From Gymnothorax reevesii (lineage: Eukaryota; Chordata; Actinopteri; Anguilliformes; Muraenidae): a stretch of 64,000 bases of DNA. The DNA lies in contig CM056574.1 of the NCBI GenBank assembly GCA_029721435.1, positions 31,109,001 through 31,173,000 of the forward strand, written 5' to 3'. Shown here one piece after another: positions 1 to 12,740 of this stretch; position 1 is the first letter of the stretch, and every line of letters begins with the position of its first letter. A program made the translations under genes and the position numbers. The notes below the pieces were generated by a model. It was not told where the DNA came from and ran no database searches. It saw only the letters and a list, made by a program, of their open reading frames with translations.

Positions 1-3000
1 TAAGCCTGCCCCAAAATGCACTCAGAATTTTAAGCTCATGGAATCAGCAACAAATCATGTATTCTCAGTGCTCCTTTTGGAGCCAGCCACACACGGGCTG
101 TGCGGGAGCCATTGTAACAGCTGTAGTGATGGGCTACTCAAGTAGGACAGTTTTCATGTGAAAATCAAATGGAAATAGGCTGATTTGAACACATTTTGCA
201 GTGCTGGGCAAGCAATCAAACAGTAAACCTTTCTCATCTCAGATACAATAATAACTGGGCAGCACATCATCCACAAACTACATAAAGACTATTCACAAGC
301 TGCACAAATCTAAAAAAAAAAAAAGGTCCAAATGCCAATAGAAGCTAATTAATGCAGGCTGTAATCCCCAAATATGCAGTGTCTAGCCATGCTATATCAA
401 CACAAAATCAAAATAAGTAAATAACGAACCCGGAAAGGCTAACCGGTGAGGTCCAGAAATACCCTGAATTACGGGACCGAAACAAAGACGGCCACAGGGA
501 TTGTACTGAGAGAGAGGGGTTGTTGTTGTAAATGTTAATGCTAGCCATGGTTATAGACTTGTCCGTTGTGAAAAAAGATAAAGTTTATGTTGGACAGCAT
601 AACTAGCATTCCCTGTAACATTATTTAGGTTGTGTGTGTGATGTCGCACTTTAACATACATGCTTGTTGTATGTCGTCCTTGTTTACTACCGTAAGTGGA
701 TATGGCCAAATTTAACTTACGTATATCACTTGAAACAACTGAATGTCATTTACCATTTGCCGTTGACTATTATAACCCTGGTAGCTGATCCTAGCTTGCA
801 CTGACTTCCACTTTAAAGTTGCAGTGCCAAAAATTTGTCTCCCCCGTCTGACGGTGAACAAAATCACAAACACTGCCAATGCATGCTTATGATGAATGCC
901 AATAAGTTAGCTCGACCTTATCTTTTCCGCCCAGAGGAGAGCTCTGCTCTCCACTAATCTTTCTGCGCAAATGAGTGCAGATGTAAAAAAGCGTGAATTG
1001 ATGGAGTCGTTAGAAGTTAACATCTTTGCTAGAAATGTAGCCTATTTTTCACCACAGAAGAAAAGTAATTCCAGCAAATCTAGGTTTTTAAAAGTTTGGT
1101 ATGAATCAACGGCTAGTTGACGATAGTTAACAATATATAACTGAAAGTTTAGCAGATGGAAACTAACAGCTAACCAGCTCGTTAGTTAGTACAAGTTATT
1201 TATTGCCTATTGCTCTCCAGTAGCTGCTCATTGACTGGTAATTTCCTGAAAGTTCTGAGCAAAAGTTAGCATGACGTTTCTTTGTTGCCGCTAAAAAAAA
1301 ATGTTAGCCACATATGCTGCTCAAACTACCACATTGTCCAAATGCAGAAACTGCAAAATCAGTAACTGCCCTCAGTCCCATCTTCATGCGCCCTTCAACA
1401 AGCAAATGCTGCAGCAATTGTTGTCTGTCGGTCCTCATTGTAGATCACAAGTTTTGTAATTTCTAATGTTGGCCATGTTACTATTTAAGGAATAATGTTA
1501 CGTTATCAACTGCAAGTTCACTCAAAATGATTCATACGGTGGCAACAAAAGTTTAACAAAAAATATATCATTGTCTGTTTGATGTTACAAAGAATCAGTT
1601 GTGCCCTGTGTGTGTTAACAAGCAACATTGCATTACATTGTAGGCCATGCATGGCATGGCTGGATTAAGACAAAAAATATGTATTGTGTTAATTCCCGTA
1701 GGTAGTTTTTTTTCAAAGTTTGCACATTTCTTTCATATTGGGCTAAAGTCTAAAATAAATGATGACCTCACTTGACTTTGGCATCAGAGTATTTGTCATG
1801 GTCATTCAAGGGGCAGCATTTACTCCCTATTCAGAAGTTTAGAGACGGCTTACGAGTCACATCAAATGCTGTAGAACTGGTTTAAGTCATGGATCGTGAT
1901 GTCACAGTGATGTTCTCACTGGTGAGGCATATTACAGTGATGGGGAACTTGTGGGCATTGAGAGCAACTTGTCCTTTTGATCATCACTCAGAATGGTTAA
2001 ATGTGGCAGAAAAGTGCTCTAGGCTATGAGGCATTCAGTTCTATCACAACCACAGTGAATCACTCTGTGAGTCGACCAAAGACGACGTTGACCAATTACG
2101 AGTACAGAAAGAATATTAATGGAACATTTAACACGCCTTTGTATTACATACCTTTATGGATTGAGGCTTAAGAAGGGAATGGAGTTTTACTATTGGCTCC
2201 AAGTAGTGATTTTCTTCCTTCAATATTCTAGGCAGCGTTATGAATTTAGCTTCTGCCCTGTAATTTGAGTGTAGTGGGTCAATTTTATTGAGGTGTTTTG
2301 GGGAACTCATCAATTCTGGTTGGCACATCTAATGAAATAATTGGACAGGATAAAGCAGAGCATTCAGATGGGATAAAAACTAGCCACCCACTCTAGTTTG
2401 CATGAATGTGTTACAAACAGAAAACTGAGAATATAGAGAGGCTCCATTACAATCATTTACTTTAAACAATTTTATCACTGTTGCTTGTTTCTGGTATAGT
2501 ATTGTTTCTGTTAGCCTGCTCACATGAATCGTTCCATGTAAATGTCTATTTTTCTAATTTTTCTCCCCTCTTTTTAATTTGTTACTGGAACACTGTTTGC
2601 ACCAGTAAAATACTACTGTGCTCTGGATGTTGACAAATCTGTCAGTGTTTGATTCTGTCTAGTATTGTTTTATGTAAATTTTGTTATTGTGTTAATTTTT
2701 TCATGTTTCATTGTTTATTTTAGCATTTCAATGCATACTTTTGTCACTGGCCACATGTTTTCTGTTTTCACTCCCTAGCTTGCACTGCCCCTTGTTCGTT
2801 CTTTGACTGTTTTCTATTTGTTGCCACACCTCCCTGCACCAACTTGTCTTGTGTTTTAGCTTTGGCGTACCCATTTCCTGGTTTTATTATATGATAGTAT
2901 AATTCTTGATCTGCCTTTGTATACTGCATCCTACCAGCCTGCTTTTGACCTGGACCATCTGACCAAGATTCTTAAAATCTTTGAACTGGAAAATTATCTG

Positions 3001-4754
3001 TACATGAGTTCTGAGCCTGTCCTGTGTCAAAAATCCACACCCATACAGTAATGGCCCTGCCTACAAACATCATGTACAACACAAAGATGGCCACTTACAC
3101 AGCAACTGCGTCATTCATGTGTCATGGTTTGTGAGGCGTGCGTGTGTTTTGGACTTTTCCTTGAGGCTCTCGTCCGGGGACGAGATCAATTACCTTTTCA
3201 ATCGGATTCTTTACCCAGCTGGCTGATTGAACTGGGGCGTCGCTTCCCCAGACTCAATATAATCCGTAAGTCCGCCACGCCTCCGTTGCTAGAGGGTCCG
3301 TTTGTAGCTAAGCACTATAGCCGAAGATGTCTCTAGTCAGGATTTGTGTGGCTTTATTATATCTTCCAGTTATTGTTGGAGTTCCTTAATCTTTAGGAAT
3401 TTTCCCTTTTCTACTTTTTTCTCTCTCACATTGCTTCTGTTTTTTTTTTTTGGACTATTGTACGTCCTTTGGAAGCGCAGGTATTTTCTTGTGATCTGTA
3501 TAATTCTCTGTGTTTGTACTGTGTCCGTGCTGCTCATTCTCTCTCTGGCCGCTGCACTTAGCCTCTCAATTTCACCGGCCATTACATCATGTTGGTTTTT
3601 TGTTTATTTTTCACATTTCACATTTTTGTTCATTTGAACCACTCCACAATACCAGTGTCATCTGACACCAGCAGTGGTGCAATATGTCAGTTTTGGCTCC
3701 CATATCTACATTTATGTATTGTGAATTCATATTCCCCTATCATGTCCTCGGGGGCATCTTTTCAGTGTGCTGTCTCTCTGCCTGTCCCCTTTACATAAGA
3801 ATGCAATGCAGTGAAGAGTCATGTTAGGCACAGATTGTGAACTTGCATGCGTAAACAATTGTCAATGCAATGTTGCAGCAGTGGAATTCATTGTGGACTC
3901 CAAAAATATGAAGAAATTGATGTAAAATAGTCATTTTTGTCAAGTACTAGGATGCAAGTACAGATTTTTTTTTATGGAAGCTGTTTTTCTTTCAGGATTG
4001 AACAACCCCAAAAGATAATTTTAATGGGACAGGATGCCTGAGAATTCTTGCTGAAAAAGTGCACTCTGTAGGCTTACCACAGTGGTCACAGAGTCTACCC
4101 TTTTTCAAATGGATAGTGTGAGCAGGCCATTGTATAATTTTGTAAAGCATGCATCATCTGAATCTGGTTCCCCGAACATGACAGTGATTTCAGTTTACTC
4201 CAGTGGTCTGCACAGTCAGGTCTTAACTCAATAGAGTTATGAGGAGGAACAGGAAGTTTGCAATGTGAATGTGTGGCAGAAAAATCTATGGAAACTCTGT
4301 ATTACTATTGATTAAGCTGGGACCAACCTCTTTATTGGATGTTGCCACTACCCCATTGAATCTATGCTACAAACAACTCAAGCTGTGTTGTGTCTTGACT
4401 TGACTCAATGCTCTTCAATATTTGTAATCAAGCAATCTGCGTGGCTTAAGTGCTGTCGTCCTCAACTTTTATTAGATGGCAATTTTTTTCTGTAAATCTT
4501 AGACGTGTGCAGGCATGTTATGGAGTCCATTTGGGTTATTGTGTTATATTATTTAACCTCTTCCAACCTAGACTTGCCATTGGTGGGATTATAGCCCTGC
4601 TCTCACCTCGCCTAAAAGTGCATTACTTCTCCTAACATGTTCCCATTTACATTTCCTAATTAGTAACTAAGTGTTAACTTGTTCATTTGCGCGATTCACT
4701 TGGTAGAATTACTGTCCATTTCCCCTTAGCTTGTATGTTTGTTCTCTTCATTAC
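1..4754. other. Stretch without recognisable genes
   Basis: I see no supported gene in this stretch. It is AT-rich, with runs of A or T, scattered GTTAGC/GCTAGC words typical of fish intergenic DNA, and no open frame with coding character. Positions 3120-3640 are locally richer in GC and then pyrimidine-rich, unlike the neighbouring DNA. They may be a degenerate retroelement piece, but I could not assign it to a family. Confidence 0.5.
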
Positions 4755-5160
4755 AGCCTGTCCTCCAACCATATGGTCAAATGGGTCCTTTATTCTCATT
4801 TACTCTGATATACGACCTACAGGAGCGTTTCCTAAAATTGCACCCCTACTGGCAGCAGGAAGGTACTGTTAGAGTTACAGTTCGAATTCCAGATACAGTT
4901 TCAGTCATGTCTGAACTTAAAATAACGGTTTAGGTAAGGATTAGGGCTGGGGTTAGGGTTAGGCTAAGTCTTAGAAGTAGGATTAGGGTTTGGATTAGGC
5001 TTAGGTTAGGAATTTATTGACGGCTACGCTGACGATGGAAACCAGAGTGTAGTTATTAAAATGACCTCTAGGGGTCACTTAACTCCTAAACGTAATTTTA
5101 GGTCGTAATGAGCTGCTTGACAAATGACTTTTGCGGGAGTACCTTGTTGGAGGACAGGCT
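4755..5160. mobile_element. Short inverted-repeat element with TTAGGG-like core
   Basis: A perfect 15-bp inverted repeat bounds this 406-bp element: AGCCTGTCCTCCAAC at 4755-4769 and its complement at 5146-5160. Positions 4930-5010 hold degenerate TTAGGG/TTAGGCT-type repeats. No coding sequence is visible, so it is best read as a non-autonomous DNA element (MITE). The target-site duplication is unclear and the superfamily cannot be assigned. The core resembles the degenerate tracts at 27530-27620 and, in reverse complement, 49170-49390. Confidence 0.6.
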
Positions 5161-6641
5161 CCTACATTAGTTATGCAGCATTTTCCTATCCACTTTAATC
5201 GTGGCATAAAATGTCAATGTTTTGGGAAAGCTTCTAAATTCCTGAAGCTTTCAAAACTGCATAGGCATTAATCTAGGTGGGGATGGTCGAGACATGTCCC
5301 GACCAACTTTTGAACATGGCAAGAATATCCTGACCAACTTTTGATCAATGGGAAAAAAAAAAACGATGAACTGTGACATTGTAAATGTTACATGTCCCAG
5401 TCCGATGTCATATTAGTGCATCCACGGTTGTCACCTTTGTACAATTAAATTACGGTCAATAACTTAATCTATAGTGTTTATTTGAGCTGTTGTCCCATAA
5501 CTAACATTGCTTCAAGGAAACAGTACAGCACACAGAATAGGCAAGATTGCGAACTGGCTAGCTAGCTAACATAGCTACTGCCACACAATTAGTTACACTG
5601 TCCTCTCTACCAGAACGGAGTGGGTTTAATGAGTGCACAAAAGTGATTTTCTGTAGTCAGTGAAGGTTTCATAAGGTGAAAATTTCAAACCTTAGCTGAT
5701 ATTGAAAAACATGTCCACCCGTGGTGGAATCACTGAAGGAGCCAGGCTTGCGTGTGCTGGGTGTTCGAGGTCAAGTTGCATCCAAGGCTGTGGTGACATG
5801 AGCAATGTGATTGTCCAAATGTACAGGAAGACAGACTACAATGGATGAATTAATTACTTTAACACTGTGCTTTGCATGGTACAGCAGGAAGTTTTTTTTG
5901 TAATATAAACAGCAGCAAAGCCAACTAAATCTCAGTCTTTGAAAGTAACATTCTTTGCATGTCAATCGTTCAATGTTTAATTATCATGTCAATATGTCGG
6001 GCCTCCATGAGACCTCCAATAGACGATGGAGTGTTTTTTTTTTTTTAATAGTAGTTGCTGGGTAGGCTGCATACATTCTCTTTATGCGATCGAAAATATC
6101 TTGTTTTCTTTTTGTCAAGATTTATGGGAAAAATTATGACCAGTAAAATGGTCACGTAGGCTGCTATGATTAGCTATAGCACCCTTTCTCAGCGTCGTAA
6201 CCCTATGATGCCCAGACACAGACATTATTTTGGGAAAAATATGACCCAGTAATATTTTTAAGTATTGAAGGGTAGTATTTAGATCCACTGTTCATTATTA
6301 GGTTTTGTCACAGCAAAATATACATTGCTGAACAGAACTTCTAATTCCAGGAGTGTCATATCTGATACAGCCAAAAATCAGCACCCCTCCAGAACTCAAC
6401 ACTCGAAATTTCAAATTATTCATATGCTCTCTACTATCTATAGCTATCCCTTAACATGTATAAGAATACCTTTTTGTGTTATATTTACCTTGGAATGCCG
6501 AACTTCACTTCCAAAGTCCTAGGAAATTAATGAATTCCCATTCACATGGGAGCTACTAAGAATAGTCTGAATAGAAATGTTCATTGGCCAATATTACAAA
6601 TCTAATTACAATGGAAAACACTTACTACTCATACCATTTGA
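5161..6641. other. Stretch without recognisable genes
   Basis: No gene, transposon end or structured repeat was recognised. The sequence is AT-rich, with short A and T runs near 5347 and 6036. Confidence 0.45.
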
Positions 6642-6664
6642 ATTATTATTATTATTATTATTAT
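6642..6664. repeat. (ATT)n microsatellite
   Basis: About seven perfect ATT units in a row. Confidence 0.9.
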
Positions 6665-7900
6665 AGTACTTCTGTAATTGTTGCTAAAAAAAAAAAGCTG
6701 TCTTGAAAACTATTAGAAATGTTTGTGTGTTTGAGGCAAATGTTGAGGCAAATTTATTGGATGCATATTGCATTTTTAATGAAAGGGAGTCAAGGACATA
6801 GCCTAGGAAATATCTCGTGTCTTTATTTTTTGCGAGAGTTTTTTTTAGATTCGGCTTTAGATTCGGAAAGATATAAGAGAGTGTGTGGGGGGGACTACAT
6901 CGGAAATTATTCTAGCAGGCACTAACAACGGCAGATCGTAAAATGCCGTAGTAACGTCTACACTTTTGTAAATACAAAAGAAGAACCGCAGAGCAATTTT
7001 GTCACTATCTCTCCCAAAGCTACTTGTCCGTTTACTTAGGACGGAAAAAAAAAATTCTCTTCCAAAAGATGATGCCACCGGAAATCAGTGGGTAGCTTTT
7101 TTTGTTTTCTGGCAGCAAACAGCCACAGCCAAAGCGAACGTTAGCTGGTTGTGCTCAGCATTTCGTCAAACACAGCTTTGTCAATAAAGCATAATTTGAC
7201 ACAGGATAAGCGTTTCAGCTCCTTCTCTAACCTGAAGCAGTTGCATCGATTAAGCGCTTGGAGCCACAAGCTGTAAGTAACCATATAACAGCAAATAATG
7301 TAAGTGAAGCCAACGTGTTACGGGTGGCTAGCAGGACCGCTAGCGATAGTTAGCACTAACAACTGGCCTCAAACGCAGGCTTTGTAAAATATCTGGAGGT
7401 AAAGCCTGTATCGGTTGCGACTGTCCGTGACTCACAGACACAGAAAGTTGCTGTAAGTTGCTTTTACTGCATAAGCCAACCTGACGTGATAGCCAGTTGA
7501 TTGTGGCTGTAGTACAGTGGCTAACGTAGCCAAGTTACTGTTGCTAATGTTTGTGTCCTAATTATGCAGGAGTGATATCAGGGGATATTCTACAGAAGGT
7601 GTGTGAACATAAACCTCATTTGACGCTAACTATTAATACTTGTCTGTAATTTGGATGCTTGGTTCAACTGTTCACAGTAACAGAACTTGCTGTCTGTAAA
7701 ACCTGTATTGCAAGGGTTTGTCTCTGTGGAAATGACCGCTCGGTTACCAGCTACTGCATGTTAGTTTGCATGTCGTGCTAATTAAAAATGCTCCTGGTTA
7801 ACCTATATGCAGTCATTCTGATCAGTATGCTTGTGTTACTTCGGTAAGCATCAATGTGGCAGTTTCATCATAACGTTGCCCGATTGTAGCCACTACAGTT

Positions 7901-8864
7901 ACCCAGATAACATAGCAGGCGTTGGCCCAACGTTGGCAATGGTTGGCAGCGTCAGAGTTGGAATTCCAAAGTTGGGCCAACATTGAACCAACGTAGGGCA
8001 AACAACCAAATAAATAGGTTGGGCAACTAACGTTGGTTCAGTGTTGGCCCAACGTTGGAATTCCAACTCTGACGCTGCCAACCACTGCCAACGTTGGGCC
8101 AACATTGAACCAACGTTAGGCCAACAACCAAATAAATAGGTTGGGCAACTAACGTTGGTTCAGTTTTGGCCCAACGTTGGAATTCCAACTCTGACGCTGC
8201 CAACCATTGCCAACGTTGGGCCAACATTGAACCAACGTAAGGCAAACAACCAAATAAATAGGTTGGGCAACAATAAAAGTGGGAGTTCCCATGTTGGAGA
8301 ACAAACGGGTGTTCAGCTATTTGAAGGAGGAGTTGTTGGTTGTCTGAGGTTGGCCCCATTTAGCTAGCTATTATTACCATTATTAATATTATTTTTATCA
8401 TCATTATTATTGGTCTTGATATTGTAATTAAGTTGTGTAATTGTTTAATTGTAATGACTTGATTATTAATTGCTGTGTAAATGAATATTATAACTTGCAG
8501 ACTTCATCCATATCAGACTTCTCTTTACATTCAAGTTTTAGTAAAAACCCAGGGTTGGGCCAATGAAGTGTGGTAGCAGCCTTGGCACTATTTGATCTTC
8601 TCCTGTGGGTTGTTGAAGCTAAGCAGATATAGGCCTGGTTAATTCCTGGATGGGAGACCAATTCAAGTTGGTGGGCTTGTTGTGATCCTTCTCTCAGTAA
8701 TGGGTTATGAGCCAACTTATTGCCAACCTTTACACATACGTTGGCAACACAATGTTGGCCCAAAGTGTCCCCGACGGCCAAAATGACGTTGGCCCATCGT
8801 TGGCGTGTGACGTCAGGCCAACGGCTGTTACAACGTTGGGCCAACTCCGGCATTTTATCTGGGT
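7901..8864. mobile_element. Palindromic MITE built of CCAACGTTGG units
   Basis: Terminal inverted repeats ACCCAGATAA (7901-7910) and TTATCTGGGT (8855-8864) extend imperfectly inward to GTTGGCCCAAC. The interior up to about 8270 is a tandem array with a 122-bp period; the GGTTGGGCAACTAACGTTGG block ends at 8040 and recurs at 8162. Its first half is inverted relative to the rest, so the DNA can fold extensively. Palindromes such as CCAACGTTGG and GTTGGGCCAAC dominate. Positions 8280-8700 hold AT-rich DNA and a 5S-like stretch. There is no transposase, so it is non-autonomous. Open frames over the array only reflect the repeat. Confidence 0.75.
8614..8660 (+). repeat. 5S rRNA-like fragment inside the MITE
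   Basis: GAAGCTAAGCAG, GGCCTGGTTA and TGGATGGGAGACC occur in the same order and spacing as the internal control region and 3' half of vertebrate 5S rRNA. The 5' third is degraded and the 3' end is not 5S-like. This is a 5S-derived retroposed fragment, not a functional rRNA gene. Confidence 0.7.
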
Positions 8865-9777
8865 AGTGATCGCTTAACTTATTCACGACTGGGATCAGCC
8901 GGATACTTCACAAATGTCTGAGCAAGCTCTCTGGTGCTACCATGAAAGTAATGCGAAACGCAGAAGCTCTGCCAGTTTACAAATGATTTCTCTGCACTGC
9001 CTTGAAAGAATTTCATCCCCCTTCAGAAATTGTTGTGGCTAACAAAAAGCCGAAGAAGGCGGAGATTAAATAGGTAATTCTTTCCTGTAGAAGTGATTAA
9101 TTTGCTAGCTCCACTATTCTGTCCCTTGCTTTACTAGTGGTTCTGTAGTCAATTTTGCCATCTTGTGGTGCAATCAGGAATCGACGTTAAGCCCACATAA
9201 TTATGGGAAGCTAATATTAGTTCTAAAGCTACCTGGGCAGAAGTCCATGAAAAATGAGTGTCTTCGTTGCTGTTCACGTCATGCCTAAGACACAGGACAA
9301 TCTGTAAGTTTCAAGTCAGTTAATTTAACTGGAATACGTCTCTAAACAACAGTTGATGCATTTGTTGTGTTTGTGAAGTTAAAGCAGTATATCAAGGCGA
9401 ACAGGCTAAGTTGAAGCTAACTGGTTAGCAATGTTAAGCGATGATTAGCATTGATTCCCATTGTGTAAATGCAGGAATGAATGGCTTTGTTAACTTCTCA
9501 GAAGAGGTAGCTAATGTTAAAATGTCGAAAGTAATGAATACCTTTGCTGATATGTTTAATGTTTTTATCTGTATGCAAACAAGAACTCTTTCGTTTGTTA
9601 GTTGAAACATCTTTATTTTTGTATTACAGTTTCACAAAATGTGGTAGGAGTAAACATCTTAAAAGAATCTCCAGTGTTCTGAGGAGCTACTAGCTACTTT
9701 GTTTAGCTCGCTGCCAAGGCTGTGCAAAGTCACATAGCTGAGGGCAGAAGATCCACATAAGTAACTTGTCAGCGTTA

Positions 9778-10460
9778 ATGGAACTTATGGTCTGCAAAAC
9801 CTGTATTATCTTCAAAACATAACTGAGCTCTCTCTAGCTGTTGCGTACTATCCATAAAGCTGCTTTCACATCAGACACAAAACAAATTTTTTGCAGGACA
9901 GATTAGCCTACATTCAAAGTCAATGCAAAGACGCGAATACAGGTTATGGGCAAGTCCAGCAGCTTTCACACCGGACATGAAACTCATTTTTCGCGCGACA
10001 GATTACATTCAAAGTCATGACCGCTAATCAGCTACTGCATGTTAGTTTGCGTGCTCTGCTAATTAAAAATGCTCCTGGTTAACTTATATGCAGCAATTAT
10101 GATTGGTATGTTTGTGTTACTTCAATAAGCATCACAGTTTCATCATAATGTTACCTGATTGTAGCCACTACAGTTGAAGCTAACTGGAGAAGTGTTGTAT
10201 GTGTCTGCCGAGTTGGGCAGCAGTTAGACCAGACGTAGATTTTGCAGAGCTTGGGGTGCGTTTTTTGGAGCTTATGAAACGATCACTTATCCATGCCCGG
10301 GGTAAGCCTGATACATCTCCATTGCCTGGGCAAGGTCTCTGATACCACCAGTGAAAGCAATAGGGAAGCGCACAGGCTAACGTTCGGTATAACAAACGCT
10401 GCATTGCCACCGATTGAATATTAAATTCTTTCATGTAAAAGTGATCGATTCACTAGCTCC
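9778..10460. repeat. Local duplication, copy B
   Basis: This is the partner of 7678-9112 without the palindromic element, and so approximates the pre-insertion site: GATTGTAGCCACTACAGTT runs straight on into TGAAGC. A third partial copy of its left end lies at 10486-10560 (AGTCTGTAAAACCTGTATTT, then GGAGCTCTGTCTAGCT), 708 bp downstream. Confidence 0.65.
9859..10018. repeat. Two direct half-copies of a TTTCACACC-type MITE
   Basis: GCTGCTTTCACATCAGAC (9859) and AGCAGCTTTCACACCGGAC (9957) each start a block that continues with a GACAGATTA..CATTCAAAGTCA segment. The same two blocks face each other in a proper palindrome at 55663-55808. Here they are in direct orientation, so this is a rearranged or partial copy of that family. 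Confidence 0.65.
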
Positions 10461-10560
10461 ACATAAGCAATGGTTCACGCAGACGGAACTTACAGTCTGT
10501 AAAACCTGTATTTTGTTCATGACATAAACGGAGCTCTGTCTAGCTCTCGCATGCTATCCA

Positions 10561-11448
10561 TCATGCGCACATTTTCCGCGAGGAAAAGCTGGTCATTCCG
10601 AAGCAATAAGTAAACCATTACCACGGTCAATTTCCGAAAAGGCCGTTTAGCTTGGAGCTTTAGCCCCTCCGTCATATACCAGCGCGGAAGCTGTTAGTTT
10701 CTCCACACCACAGCTATGCAAAGGAACCAGCAGATCCTAATACACACCAAAGCAGTTCATAAGCTGTTGGTCCACTTTTAGCTGGCCCTCACTGTCCATG
10801 TTTCCCTCTAAACTCAGACCCACCGGATTTCTACGGTCTCCGGTCTACACTTGGGCATGTCGACTCGTTCTACATATGTGTCTATATGGGGTGGATTCCA
10901 GCTTCCCCTGAATCCTAGCTAGGAGTGGTAAAACCGCTGTACTCACCAACTGTTGCTGTAGCAAACTGTAGCCGATAGCAAATTTGTGCTTGAACTGCCA
11001 GACTTTCACACTGCGTCCTCCACTTTCGCCGTTGCGTTATTAGAACAAGTTAATTTCATCAGATCTATACACATGTACTGCATTTTATAGCAGAATTTCC
11101 CCGCTGATTCCTTAGCTCAGATGGTAGACGCTTCTCACGTTTCACTTTGACACTGCATCGTCCCGCCTAGATCCGCCCTCCACAGAGCAGGCCAGTCAGA
11201 AGGAAGTGGGCACACAGGGAGTGGGGGCCATAGCGGAAGAGCCACCCCAATGCTGCGTTTCAGGCAGAGATACTATGGATTACAAATGGGGTTTTTTGTG
11301 GATGGCAGTGTGAGCAAATTAAGTACTTTTTTTACTTGGCGCAGTCAGGAGTACTCTAGGGGAGTCAAAGACCAAAATATAAATTTTAAAAAATTGCATA
11401 TTAGGTCCCCTTTAAATGAATGATCGGGGTTAAAGGGGATCCTAACCA
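10561..11448. other. Non-coding stretch with possible repeat end
   Basis: No gene is visible. The end of the stretch (GCATATTAGGTCCCCTTTAA, 11395-11414) resembles a terminal motif common to non-autonomous teleost elements, but I found no matching opposite end in the window. A tRNA-like A-box string (TAGCTCAGATGG at 11113) has no B box or cloverleaf to go with it. Confidence 0.4.
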
Positions 11449-11936
11449 AGGGGTCTATTCTCCCATGCGCTTAAGTCGAAAAAAGCGCGTAGCTACGCGT
11501 TTTTCAGCCTACGCGTATTCTCCCCTCGACTTAAGTCTGTGCATTACGCGCCTTGACGGCACTTACGCGCTTGGGGCGGAGCAAGGCCAAAATCGGGGCG
11601 CTTCCGGGCGTTTCTCATGCAAATAACACTTACGCGTATTCTCCCCCTGGCTAACGCGCTTTTTCTGTTAAGCGCTTTTGAGGGCTGTATTAAGGTCAAG
11701 CGCCAACATTAGGCGAAATTGAATATTGCGTTTGATTTCGGTTATAGGCCGAATTTTAACATTACTTTTATTTCATTTAACATGGTAAAGGTTGAGACAT
11801 TGAATATTCGATTGTTCTTCCTTATTTCTAAACTACATTTCTCAAAGCCATGATAATTTATCAAACGAAATCATCACATGATATTACGCATCAGCCTCTT
11901 CTCCAATCAGTTAAATAACAAACGCAAAACAATTAA

Positions 11937-12270
11937 CTAGAACGGGCACTCGGTAGAGCGCATACCTTCGCCGACGCCACTGAATCCCTCGCCACTGGCG
12001 TTGGTTTCATGCCGATCGGAAAAAAATTGACCGAGATATGGCCGAAAGTCGGTTTTGACCTTTTCGTGGCCTTGACCTTGACCTTTGACCCGATCACTCC
12101 CAAAATCTAATCGATTGATCCTCAGGTCATGCCAAATCAACCCACCAAATTTTATGAAATTCCGTTTGGTACTTTTTGAGTTATTCGATACACATACAGA
12201 CAGACACACAAACAAATAAATACACGGGGATCAAAAAATTACCTTCGTCAGCGAAGTCACTGGCGAAGGT
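11937..12270 (+). mobile_element. tRNA-like SINE, CTAGAA-head / GGCGAAGGT-tail type
   Basis: The head CTAGAACGGGCACTCGGTAGAGCGC resembles a tRNA A-box region. The tail runs through ACAGACAGACACACAAACAAA to CTGGCGAAGGT. It is flanked by a perfect 6-bp duplication AATTAA (11931-11936 and 12271-12276). A related copy lies at 51748-51914. It inserted into the Harbinger element, so it is the younger of the two. Confidence 0.75.
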
Positions 12271-12306
12271 AATTAATACGAGTATACATAAGACCATCAT
12301 TCTACC

Positions 12307-12740
12307 ATGCCCTCAAAATCTAAAGCCAAAATGCCAGGCCTGCATTTGCTTGCACTCTTGCGTGATTGGGAAAGAGTAAGAGGAGTGCGCCGAGCTCGAA
12401 GACGAACACGCATATATCGGCTTCGTTTGGACATCCTGGGACAAACAAACATCGAGTGCATCCAGCGCTTTCGCCTGGACCGTGCATGAGGCAATCATCT
12501 ATCTTTGCCGACTTCTGGATGAACAGCTATCCAGCCGCAGCAATTATCCACAAAACATACCCGTGGCCATCAACGTCAGAACTGCGCCGTCGCTCCTGGC
12601 ATCTGGGTCGTTTCAGAGAGTGGCTGATGATGTCATTCACATCACAGGCATCTGTGTCAAGGTGTCTGAAGCAGTTCGTTGGCGCTACAAGTTCTTCTCC
12701 ATGCACTTCCACTGCAGAAAGAGTGGATGCCATCCCCTCC
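12307..12740 (+). pseudogene. Harbinger transposase (HARBI1-like) N-terminal remnant
   Basis: HARBI1-like transposases cut and paste Harbinger elements using a DDE nuclease domain. From the ATG at 12307 the frame gives a basic RRARRRTRIYR-type segment and IQRFRLDR, then a stop. After a frame change near 12485 comes AIIYLCRLLDEQL and, from about 12598, LASGSFQRVADD. A second frame change near 12640 leads into SQASVSRCLKQF. These blocks are in the family's usual order (FRL motif, LATGSFQ motif, helix-turn-helix SxSSVSR motif). The alignment stops before the first catalytic aspartate, so the DDE domain is deleted. With two frameshifts and no catalytic core this is a dead fragment. Confidence 0.8.

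Larger units (their letters stand above)
7678..9112. repeat. Local duplication, copy A (interrupted)
   Basis: This segment matches copy B at 9778-10460. Shared blocks include CTGTAAAACCTGTATT (7694 versus 9793), GCTACTGCATGTTAGTTTGC (7751 versus 10030), GATTGTAGCCACTACAGTT (7882 versus 10157) and the GATC(G/A)CTTA..GTAAAAGTGAT..CTAGCTCCAC run (8868-9112 versus 10279-10460). Copy A carries the palindromic element at 7901-8864, which copy B lacks. Copy A also lacks about 100 bases that copy B has at the same junction. Divergence is moderate, so the duplication is old. Confidence 0.7.

Noticed and set aside
4930..5010. Interstitial telomeric repeat
   Set aside because: TTAGGG is only occasionally exact and lies inside a dispersed element with defined ends.
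7899..8367. Open frames on both strands rich in Gln/Trp/Asn
   Set aside because: They follow the 122-bp GTTGGCCCAAC array of the MITE and repeat with its period.
11110..11180. tRNA gene suggested by TAGCTCAGATGG
   Set aside because: No B box, acceptor stem or cloverleaf could be found around it.
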